From assembly GCF_015832195.1 (NCBI RefSeq), contig NC_052028.1, forward strand, positions 372,001 to 436,000: a DNA stretch of 64,000 nucleotides, read 5' to 3'. Source of the stretch: Motacilla alba alba (taxonomy: Eukaryota; Chordata; Aves; Passeriformes; Motacillidae). The notes beneath the pieces were generated by a model. It saw nothing but the letters and a program-made list of their open reading frames with translations, had not been told where the DNA came from and did not search any database. This document shows positions 1 through 11,000 of this stretch, one piece after another (the first letter of the stretch is position 1; every line of letters begins with the position of its first letter). Both the position numbers and the translations under genes were made by a program.

Positions 1-3000
1 GGGTAGTGGCCGGTGTTAGGGGGGTGCTGCAGAGTGCTGGGCACCCAGGGGCTCTGAAGGGCTCAGGGCTGCCCAGGGCTGCTCCTCAGACACAGCAGCT
101 GAGGGCACCCCCAGCCCTGCTCCCCTCTGCTGGGGCAGCCTGGCCCCCACTCTGCCCTTCCATGAGCAGTGAGGCTGGAACTTGAGGCACAGGGACAGGG
201 TTGTGTTTGTGTTTTTAAATTTGGGGAAAAAAAATTGCAGTGCTGGATCTGTGATGAAAATAACAGGACAAAATACAGCCCCACTAATGGCATCTCCCAT
301 AGCTATGGGGCTCGAGTTGTGGTAGGAACCTGCTGCATCAAAGTCCGCTTTACAAAGCAGGAGGAAAGAGTGGAGATAATGTGGGATGGGGCATTGAGGG
401 CATTGGTGTGTCCGGTGGGGTGGAGTGGGAAGGGAAGGGCCGGGTCACTACCTGGATTTATGTGTTCCTTGGCAAAGGCCTCAGCCAATGGGGATGGCTG
501 AGCAGTACTGCAGCCTGGGACCAGGGCCACGGGTGGGAAAGCACTGACTAAAAGTGGTTCCTGTGCAGTCCGAGACTGGTTTGAGGTCTGTGTTTGCTCT
601 ATCATTTCACCCATAAAAAGCATACTGGTAATGACTGAGTGGTTTGTTTTCTCTGTTGCTGTAGACACTGTTGTCCAGTTACAGAGTTTGATGCAAATAA
701 GTCTAGAGTACAAAACAGCATTTCTTTTCACAGAATGTCAGTTTTCTCCCTCCTCTTTCTAGCCTGTCTTTCGGGCATTTATTTTGGAAAATCTAGAAAG
801 ATATGTTATGCAACAGTCTGGCTTGGCAGTCACCTTAAAGGCTGAAGTGGAGCAGTACTGTTGCTGGGATAGCATTTGGCTCCAGGTCACTGCTGGTGCT
901 GAGCCCCTACCTTGCCCTGCCTGTGCTCCTTTCTGCAGGTAGTCTTTGGCAAGAGCCCCACCCTCACCTCTCCCTGTAGCACGAGTGGGTGTTGCTTCTG
1001 TTGGAAGCTGCCGGGAGCCCAATGCAGAGCTACAGAAAATAAATGTGCTATGAACTGACTGATTTATCGTAATTTTCTAGCCCAGCAATTAATTCTGCTC
1101 TTGGGAGGCAGAACCAAAGCAGCAAGCAGGCAAGCAGTCTGTAAAGCCAGATCAGGGCTGATAAGGTATTCCACCCTCCATAGCCCTGTCCTAGCACACA
1201 GAGCAGCCTATTAAGGAATCATCTCCCCCAGGATCCCTGACCCCAGCGAGGATCAGCCCTGGCTGCATCACAGCGGAGCCGAGCCCGGCAGCACCCAGAG
1301 ACAGAGCAGGGACCCCGAGGTGCTGGGACAGGGGGATGGCAGCAGGGCTTGGACCGGGGTGAGCACTGCTTCTGCCCTCCCATGAGGCTGCAACCTCCTG
1401 CTCAGGGCTGGCAAGTCACTGCTCTCACCTTACATTTTGCAGATTGCTTTGACACTCATTCTTAGTACATCTTAGCACAGATACATATTCCCACAGTTCG
1501 AGCTGAAGAGCTGGGTGGCCCTAAATGTGATGGCCCTGTGCTGGTGGCTGATGGTGTCTGTGTGGGCTGTCCAGGGGTGAGCATTGGTCACTGGGCAGTG
1601 GGGCCAGCTTGGGGCTGGTGGTGTCTGTGAGGCCTGTGGGGAAACTGAGGCAGCTGAGAGTGCTGACCAAGGATTTGGGAAATGGTCCCCACAGGTGCAA
1701 GTGGGTGCCTGAAGTTCCCATGGGACCTCAGGCACCACAGTGGATTCTCAGTCCTGGGGATGTGGGGGCCAGTAAGGAGGGGAGAGAGAGAACTACTCTT
1801 GCCACTGCTTGTGCCTCACGCCCTCCCAAGCAGAATGCACCCCCTCTCCCTGTCCACACTCTTTTTGTGTCCATTTCTCACTTTTGAGACCTGCATTAAA
1901 TTTCTCCCAGCCCTCAGGGAACTCAGAAGGGAATTCAGATGCTGTAGGTAAAAGCTGCAGCACACAAGCAGCATTCCTGCTGGGAGGGCTTATGTCACAA
2001 CAGCTCAGCAGCTCACTGATACATCCCTTGGGCATGCAACAAGTACCTGTGCAAACCCAGTGCAGCAAAGAGAAGGCACGGAGAAGGAGGAGGCTGCTGC
2101 CAAGGCAAGCTCCTTGAGCCACTTGAAAAATTCTCTGTGTTTAAGGGTCTCTGTGTGTGGTTTTAATTGGAATTTTCCTCTATCTATAGCAAAAGAAATA
2201 ATCTGAATCTATGGTTACTTCTACAAACCTTTCTGTTTCAGACAAGTGGAATCAGTGTAGCTCGTTTTTAATCCTTAATTGTGACCTTCATGTGTACCTT
2301 GCAGTTCTGAACTGTTTGTATGTACAAACATAAAAGTAAAAACCAGAAGCATTGCATCAACTTTTGAGATAAAATTCAACCTCGGGGCAAGGCGAATAGC
2401 TCCCTCCAGCCTCGGGGATCCAGATGAAGTTTCTCAGAACTGATGGCCGTGCCCACCTCCTGTCAGAACTGACGGGAGCAAGGCAGCAGCGCAGATTGCT
2501 GGCCAGTGCCACCAGCCAGGACTCCTCCTTGTGTCCTGCAGGTGCTCTGTGCTGCAGGGATGTGCTGCTGATGGCACTGGGCACCACTAAGGCAGAGCTG
2601 GCCTGGCCCTAAGCTGCCTTTGGAGTTTGGAGCAGACATCTGCATCTTTGCAGGACTGAAACTGTGCAGCCCAGAGGAAGCAACATAACAATTTTCCAGA
2701 TTCTTCCTCCTCCCTTCTGAAAAGGATGCCTTGAGTTTAAAACAAAGCAGTTCATTTACAACAGAAGACTAATGAATATAGCCGCCCTTGCTCTTTTGCA
2801 AGTTTAAACACCTCATCTTTCCTCAAAGAACAGCTCTAAATAATTTTATCTGCAAGCCCTAAGCAGGAATTTGTATTCATGGTAAGACACTTATTGAGTT
2901 AATTTATTTAATGCTGGGGCATAATTTCTAATAGTGGAGGAGTCCCTAGGCCCAATGCAATTGTCTCCCTGTTAGGACATTAATATTTAAAGGAGTTATA

Positions 3001-4738
3001 ATATTATGTCAATTGATCTGTGTATTTTAGGAAGTAAGATAGCAGTTATTGATGGTCACTTGTGTGAAGGATTAGTTTAAATAAAGCTGTTACTTGGCAG
3101 ACCAATGCCTGCCCCCCAGCCAAATCCCACACCCCGGCAAGGCGGGGTCCAGGGTCTTGGACCCGAATGGAATGTGGAGAATGTGGAGGAAAATAAGGCA
3201 GTGCACATCTGGAGGGTGCTGCTGCGGCTGCTCCATAGTGCCAGGCTCAGACAGCAACAGGGGGGACGCTGCAGTGCCTTCATGTGGCTGCCAGTGCTGC
3301 TGCTGTCAGCATTTCTTGGAGAGGTGTGAGGCTCGTATGATCTGACCGAGGAGCACTGGGTATGTGTTCTGCAGGAGACTCATTCATCTTGACAGATAGT
3401 CTTACTGATGACACTCAAGACAAATAACTTGACCTTTGTGTCCCTTAATTTCTCGGTTCTTAGAAGTGGGGAATATATATGCTATTTCTTGAGTGATTTA
3501 AAATGAGAACTGTTCTGAATTTTAAAAAATTCTTACTTGTTTTACTACTGTATTAAATTCCATATTGCACTAAGGAACATAGTGCTGAATGGCCTTTAAA
3601 AACAAGGTAATATGGAAACCAATCCAGATTGGGTAGCTTTGTGCTTATTGTAGATATTGAGTATTTATTGAGGAAAACTGAACGTTGGCATGGAAGGACG
3701 TGCAGCTGCAGTGCAGCTTTTAGTGTGCTCCCTGCAAGAGCAAAATAAATGTGTTGGGTAAATGTGGGCCGTGGAGGTGCTCAGGAGGGTATGTGGCTGG
3801 TTTTCCCCCAAAACTTCCAGTGAGGAGTGTTTCACTGCCCTGAAGAAATGCAGACGAATAGATGTGTAAGATGAATGATTGTGTCTGAACTGTGCTCCTC
3901 GAGGCCCCATCTCATATTTTTTGCTTGCGTGCTTATCTGTCAGCGTATTGTCAAACCTTTAATTAATGCATCACTTGCAGCTCCTTTCACCCTCACCTTC
4001 AGCCCTGTCGGCTCCTTTCCCGTCCTGGGCAGGTGCTGCCGAGGCAGCTGCTCAGCCAGAGCAGAGACACAATAAAGCGATCCTGTCCTACTCCTTTCCT
4101 GCTGGGAGAGGTCAGCGGGTCCCTGCTGCTTCTCCTGTGCAGGGGTGGCCCGGGGCACGTAGCGACTGCGAGGGCAGGGATTGAGTGCTGAGCTCCCCCA
4201 GCTGTGCCTGCCAGCACGGAGCCGCAGGGGAAACCAGTTCCCTTTGTCATGGACATCACAGATGACCAAGGAGAGTAATCCTGAATTACCAGGGGAACTG
4301 CACAGTTTATTTGACATTTACCTGTTACCTGGAAGCTTGGAAGAAAAATTCCCACATGTTCACTGAGGATTTTGTGGCCATGTCTTGGTGTATTGACTAT
4401 GCCCTTGGTCACCGAACAGTGTTTAAGGCTACATTTTTCTGTGAAAATGAAACCCTTTGGTGGACAGAGAAACATAAATACACAACCTTATCACAATTTC
4501 TTCCCACTACTGATAATCTCTGATGAAAGCTCCTGCCCTATAACAGCAGAATTGCTGTTGTATTAACTGACATGCTGAGCAGTGAAGAAATACTGTGGTT
4601 ATATTCAGCTCTGGGCACTGGGTCACCTTTCCCTTGCCCAGGAGTACTTATAGATTTCCATTTCACTGCCTCCCAGTCCTTGGTATATTTATTGTCTTTA
4701 CAGTCATCCTGTGTAAAACATGGGATATTCATTAGGGA
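1..4738. other. 5' flank, no proven gene
   Basis: I see no exon here that I can assign. The DNA is mixed in GC with stop-rich reading frames. A run at 735-842 begins with a hydrophobic stretch (MSVFSLLFLACLS) just after a good splice acceptor near 663, so it resembles a signal-peptide exon, but I find no donor in the phase that the next GABRP exon needs. The region may be the upstream flank or 5' introns of GABRP. Confidence 0.5.
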
Positions 4739-5129
4739 TGTTTGGGATTTGCAGGGGTCCCCGGACGAGGGAAGAGACGAGAATCTTGACTCCATGTTTC
4801 AGAAGGCTGATTTATTATATTATGATATATATTATATTAAAAATGCTATATTAAAACTATACTAAAAGAACAGAGAGAAAGGATTCATCAGAAGGTGAGA
4901 CAGGAATAGAAAGGAATGAATAACAAAGGCTCGCGATTGACCAGAGAGTCTGGCCCAGCTGCATCTTTGGTTATTAAGTAGAAACACCTCACATGGACCA
5001 ATCCCAGATGCACCTGTTGCATTCCACAGCAGCAGATAGTTATTGTTTACATTTCTTTCCTGAGGCTCCTCAGCTTCTTAGGAGAAAAAAATCCTAGCAA
5101 AGGATTTTCATAAAAATATCATGGTGACA
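4739..5129 (-). mobile_element. solo LTR of a passerine endogenous retrovirus
   Basis: Read on the minus strand the element starts TGTCACC and ends CCCAAACA, the TG...CA ends expected of an LTR. Inside, still on the minus strand, it has an A/T-rich TATA-like block followed by AATAAA and a pyrimidine-rich end. The segment with GCAACAGGTGCATCTG and the TCTGCTGCTGTGGAATGC block matches, from memory, a very abundant songbird LTR family. The flanks (aggga / aggat) form only an imperfect target-site duplication. No internal retroviral coding sequence is attached, so this is a solo LTR. Confidence 0.8.
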
Positions 5130-7923
5130 AGGATGCTCATGAGAGGTTCCTCAGCTGAAGTTCATGAAGTCTCATACTTTAACTGAAGTCTGATTTGTAA
5201 AATTAACTTCTTTCCACAAGTTTTTTCAACAACCTGGACCAATCTTCCTGCTTTTCAATCAAAATTGTGGTCTAACATTGCTGTGAGTGAGTAAATGATT
5301 CTCTCTCTGGTCCTGCATCCTCACATTATAGTGAGGAGCCCTTGAGAGCATCGAGAAACATCTGAGTAACATTTCAGAGAATGGGCTAGAAGAGCAAAGC
5401 CTTGTTGGAAATTCAGATGTGGGACTGGTATTAGAGCATATTGTGTTTTGAAAAAACTCCATCCTTTCTCCAGTGGGATGCCTTGCATTCATAGTACTTG
5501 AATGTTCAGGAATTTTACTGGCGTGGTGTGGGCAAAGTTGTTATTTCCTGGTGCTCTGCTTGTCCCATGGTACAGCACCAGAGCTATGTATGTGGCTGAG
5601 GAGGCAGAGTGTCCTCTGGGCTATACAGGAAGGATCTAACCCAAGAAGAAAACTCATGATGTTTGCATTATTAAGGTGCAACCACATTGGAAGCTGAGGC
5701 TTTAAATACCATGTGTGATGAGAGAGGTGCTAGGTCTGAAAAAAAGGTGTGTGACTGGAGCAGCACTTCCAGTGGGAAGCTGGAGATGAGAGTGGAGCAG
5801 AGCACAGCTCAGAGCTGCCACTGTGGCACCTGCTCCAAGGCCAGCACAAGCCCAAGGAGTCTTGGGCCAGCAGCCAAACTTGGTTCCACTCCCAGAAAAG
5901 TCAACGAAACCCCTTTGAAGTGCAATGACCTCATGCTCTGCTGCATGCTGAGTGGCTTGTCAGCATTGCTGTTAATAGCAGGGGTTTATCCCACGTACAA
6001 TCAATGGAGCACAGAGTTGCAGCACTTCTGTGAGGCTGGGCAGGGGAGCCTGGGACTAAAAGAGGCTGAAACTGCCATCTGTGGGCAGGATCTCTCTTGG
6101 CTTCAGAGTCTGACTGCTCTGGGAGCTACCCACACATTTTCCTATTTAATCAATCTGTTCCCATGGTGCCATTCTCAACATCAGCTATTGCCCTCCAATA
6201 CTGAGAAGAGAGGAGAGGAGCTGGAATTTGTTGAGGACTTCAAGACCTGAGTTATCACCAGGGCTTTTTATGTGGTAAGTGATAGAACATGCTGAAAAAT
6301 GATACTAGCCAGGAAAAAGGGCAGGAGCCACTGCATATCAGGTATGTTAAACATCACTCTGTGATAGTTCCGACTGTGCAGCATTTCTTCTCCCTGTCTC
6401 CTTCCCTTAAAATATTTTTTCCTAAACCACAAGACTTTGTCTTTCTTTTCTTCTTTACAGACAAGCAGAGCAAATACAGAAACAATCTCCAGATATGTTC
6501 TGCAGATATTTTTTCTTCTTCTGTCTGTGTCTTTTCCTTCCAACCCAAAGGTAAGTGTAAGGTTTGTTTTGTTTTAAAGGGAACATTTGAATGATGTTTC
6601 ACATAAATAATGTGGGTCAAAAGGAAACTATGCTTCCAGTTATCCAGCCTATCCAAAGGTGGAAGGGTGCAGTCAGGGATGTGGTATAGGAGAGAGCAAT
6701 CTGCATAGGTCCCTAAACCACATTATGGCCATTAATAGTGCAACCCATGATTTCCTGTTCAGAACCAGCACAGGTTGTAGTTTTTTACCAGAAATGCCTC
6801 CCACAAGGCTCCCAGCTCTGTTATTACCATCCTTGGTAGTACAAGTCCCAAAATTGTTGAAGTATTTACATATATACTGTGCAAAACCTGATTCTGCTGT
6901 AAGGTCCTGTTTAGTCTAAATCCTGCAGCTCCAAGGTCCTATTAATCCAGCTGTGAAGAAAACAGAAGAAAAACCCTTGGTGAGAGCTGTGAGTAACTCC
7001 ATGGCTGCTTCCTGCCCAGAGCAGGGTCCTGGCACTGGGAGCAACAAAGGCTCTGTCTCCCACCTCCTCCTGCCCAAAGCAAGAACAAACTCCTAACCTT
7101 TCACTGGGTTACACTTTTCTCAGGTGAGGCTGTGCCACCCTGCACCTTAACACTCACCTCTTACAGTCCAAACCCCATCCTTCTCACTGTCTGTGTGAGG
7201 GTACAGATCTGTCAGCCTCATAACACAGCTTCTGCCTTCAATGACCAGCCACAAAATGTAACTTTTGACATTGTAATCTAGAGTTGGACCCTCAGTATAC
7301 CCAGCAGCTGGAGCAGCACTGCCCACAGAGCTGAGGGGGTGTCTGTGAAGTGCACAGTCCTCCACCTTTCCCCTCCAGTATTATTCCTGACAGCAGCTGT
7401 AGAAGCTGACACTCACATGTTATAAGAATGAAGCCTATTTAGGGGACTAGAGATTAGAGAGGAGGAGCTGTTGGACTATAAGATTTGTCTCAGGTTGTCA
7501 TAAATGGGAGGAAAAAAGAAAATAATATTCCTTATATAGACTGTACAGGGAGTGGGAAGGGGATGTTGGGGTTTATTTCTCAGGCTTGTGATCTACAGAT
7601 CTTGCTTGATTTTTCTGTTTGAACAAAACATTCTTAAGATACTATGTGTGTGACCCGGATTTTAAGAACATTAAGATACTGTGTGTGCAACCTGTAGCTA
7701 TCAGCCAGGGCAATTTGCCATTTTCCCACCTCTTGAAGGTGCTAATTATTCAGCCAGGACAGCAATGTGAGCAAATGCTTGTAATATCAATTATGTATTT
7801 GGTTTTAATAACTATTTTATACTCTTTGTTTGTTTGTTTGTTTGAGCACAAGCTGGAAGCAGCTGCAGCTGCACACCAGATGTGCCCAGCCCAGCATGTA
7901 ACAGTTGGTGTTTGTGTCCCCAG
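5130..7923. other. non-coding stretch upstream of the first recognised GABRP exon
   Basis: No exon recognised. A 187-codon open frame at 5687-6250 includes a hydrophobic run (SGLSALLLIAGVYPT), but it matches nothing I know and has no convincing splice context. A short (GTTT)n tract lies at about 7827-7844. The missing 5' exon or exons of GABRP could be in this stretch. Confidence 0.45.
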
Positions 7924-8033
7924 GAGCTCTCTGGGTCATGGATCCAGCTTGCATGGCAGGGGCACAACATCCCTCCCTGGATTTGAGAACCTCACCATGG
8001 GGTACAACAAATACCTCCGGCCCTACTTTGGTG
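7924..8033 (+). CDS. GABRP: GABRP exon: N-terminal extracellular segment
   Basis: The acceptor is tgtgtccccag and the donor is gtg|gtatgt. The exon enters with one base of a split codon and ends GGT G|, so FGG is completed by the next exon. The diagnostic block is [20 protein letters not shown], including an N-glycosylation sequon (NLT). The 20 codons before it align poorly with human, as expected for the variable region after the signal peptide. Confidence 0.93.
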
Positions 8034-11000
8034 GTATGTTGGCTCCACACAAGGGAGCATTTAAAATCGGTCTATAAAGCTCATGTGGAGGGGAGAGCAG
8101 GCGCTGCTCTCCTTTCTCTGCATCCACTACTCTCTCGAATAGCTGGTGCACGTATGTGGGGGGCTTGGGAACAGGTCCAGCTGTGAGGTGAAGAGCAGGA
8201 AATTTATAAACTATAATATCTCTATGAAAGACTTGACTAAATAATTAAATTCTGCTCTAGCTGTACAAGCTTTTGTTTAGAGCCTGACCCTTGTGAATGA
8301 ATTTCTGCTTTAGTTTTGGTCATGTTCAGTTATTATAGCTATTTATGCAGCTTTAGAGGAACAAAGCCATTCTTCTTGCAGGAATATTGACTTTTGACAC
8401 ATGCTTTCACCTCACACTGCAACACAAATCTGTTTCAAACCCTTGTGAGACTCTGGGGAGTTGGGAGCAGGCAGGAATTTAGGAACTTATCTGAGGCTAT
8501 TGAGCAATTTGGGTGTCAGGTCTCCCACCTTCCAGGTTAGTCCTGTTATCACACAGAGGGACAGGTTTCTCCGAATGACATTCACAACCTGAAAAGTATA
8601 TTAAAAGTTTTAGAAACAGCAATGACCATTTTTATTTCTATTAATTTTGTTTTTGTGCCTGAACCATTAATGAAACCTCACTTGACAGAAAAATTTCCCA
8701 TCAGCTTTCACAAGGCCATGGATATTTCCCATTGTAGACTGATCTGCTGCTACTGGCCTGAGCAGCCCTGAGCTGCTTCCTTTTCCTGGCCGTGGTAATA
8801 AATTTCTGAGACAATACAGAATTTACCATCTTGCTCTGCCTAGAATGGCTGACCTGATGCAGGACTAGAAAAGCTCCTCTAAGTCCTGTGACACCAGTGA
8901 GCGGATGCTTCTCTACAGCAGAACAGAGATCCACTGCATCTGCAGCAAATGTTAAACAAAACCAGCCAGGATTCTCATGTGACCTCCCCTGGAGGCCGAG
9001 TCCTCACAGTTGTGTCCTGTGGTCAGTAAATGCAGTGGGTTTGAGTCTGAATAGAAAGAGACGTGAACAACAGCTGCTTTAAAAAATACACATCTTCTGC
9101 AAATGAAATAAATTTATGAACCATTTAAAACAAACAATCAAAGCCAAAACCACCTGGAAAGAGTTTCAGAAATTGTGTCCATTGGTCATTCCTCACTGTG
9201 ATTCATTCATATGATGAACAGCAGTTTCAGCAGTTCCACCAGGAAAGGCACCGCTCTGTTGTCACGCAGGCAGAGAGGGCTGTGCTGGAAAGCGTTGAGC
9301 CGCGCTCGGAGCCCCGTGTTCCCCCAGCATCGGCGGAGCCCGGCCTGGCATGGGGTCCCGTGTCCGTGTGTCCCCGTGTCCCCATGTCTCTGTGCCCCCA
9401 TCTCTGTGTCCTCTTGTCCCCGTGTCTCTGTGTCCCTTCGTCCCTGTGTCTCCATGTCCCTGTGTCACTGTGTCCCCGTGTCTCTGTGTCCCCATGTCTC
9501 TGTGTCTCTGTGTCCCCATGTCTCTGTGACCCTGTGTCTCTTTGTCCCCGTGTCCCCATGTCTCTGTGTCCCTTTGTTCCCGTGTCCCTTTGTCTCCGTG
9601 TCTCTGTGTCCCTTTGTCTCCGTGTCCCCGTGTCCCTTTGTCTCCGTGTCTCTGTGTCCCCGTGTCTCCGTGTCCCTTTGTCTCTGTGTCCCCGTGTCCC
9701 TTTGTCCCCGTGTCTCCGTGTTCCTTTGTTCCCGTGTCCCTTTGTCTCCGTGTCCCCGTGTCCCTTTGTCTCCGTGTCTCTGTGTCCCCGTGTCCCCGTG
9801 TCCTCGTGTCCCTTTGTCTCCGTGTCTCTGTGTCCCCGTGTCCCCGTGTCCTCGTGTCCCTTTGTCTCCGTGTCTCTGTGTCCCCGTGTCCCCGTGTCTC
9901 CGTGTCCCTTTGTCTCCGTGTCCCCGTGTCCCCGTGTCTCCGTGTCCCTTTGTCCCCGTGTCCCCGTGTCCCCGTGTCCCTTTGTCCCCGTGTCCCCGTG
10001 TCCCGGGCGGTGCTGCCCTCTCGCGGTGGCTTCCGGCGCTCGCGGCTCGGGGCTGGCTCTCGGTTCGCGGATCTCTCTCGGGCTGGAGCTGGAACCGGGC
10101 AGAGGCCGCTCCTCCGCATTTTAGGAGTGTCTGTTCTCGGGAACCAGGGATCTTCTCTCCTCTCGGTGGCTCCTCCCCAGGAACTGGGGCTGCGCAGTAC
10201 TCCCTGAGCTGTGGGAAGTGCTCTGTGCAGAGGTTCCTGGCCGGGCCACTCCGTGGCTGGTGTGGGCTGGGATCAAGGACTAAGTGGCTCTGGCTGCCTG
10301 TCCAATGGCAAATGCCACTGAAATGGTGCTGACCTAAACTGCTGAGCTTTGCAGCCAGTGCTAATGGGTATTTGCCCTCTGTTACCACCACCAAACACAG
10401 AACTCCAGCTCCCTAACAGTGACAACTGCATTTCAGGTCATAGAATTTGTGAGCCTAATGCTCTGAAACTGTGTCTGACCCTCTGGGCCTCTGCAGGTTT
10501 AGTGACAGTGAGTGAGGCTGATGACAGTGCCCACCCTGCACAGAATCCTGAGTGGCTTTACTGTGCCCTCCACACTTCCCTTCTCTCTGCTGAAGCATTT
10601 CATTCCCTCTGCAGGAGAGCCTGTACAAATTGCAATGAGTCTGGACATTGCAAGTATTTCTAGTATATCTGAGAGTGACATGGTAAGTGAAAAAAAACTT
10701 TTATTTTACAAGATAAGATTGAGATATACCTGAGAGACTTCACATGTATTCCTGTGTGTCCAGCACAGAAATGGTAATTTTGAAACTGCTTTGCTGTTCA
10801 GGGGCTGTTGACCACTTTCAGCAGTGGGATGAAAATAGAGCTCATTTATGACTGCAGACTATTGTCCTAGGTTAAGGGCAAATTTGGGAAGAAACTCCCA
10901 AAGGGGTTCCTCTAGAAAGCAGATTCAAGTGGCCCCTCACCCAACTGGTTCAGGAGAATATTTCCTTGGAGATAAGTGGAAAAACCTGGTTATTTACCGA

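Noticed and set aside
735..842. Signal-peptide-like MSVFSLLFLACLS after a good acceptor, as the GABRP first coding exon
   Set aside because: No donor in the phase required by the 7924 exon; similarity to the human signal peptide is only compositional.
5687..6250. 187-codon open frame
   Set aside because: No recognised family, no splice or promoter context; consistent with chance.
7619..7923. In-frame open extension upstream of the first GABRP exon, with a hydrophobic MYLVLITILYSLFVCLFE stretch
   Set aside because: A strong acceptor (tgtgtccccag) sits at the point where homology begins, and the extension matches no GABA-A subunit; likely an intron open by chance.
9211..10394. Several overlapping open frames over 280 codons on both strands
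   Set aside because: All are generated by the octamer minisatellite; low-complexity products and no splice or start context.
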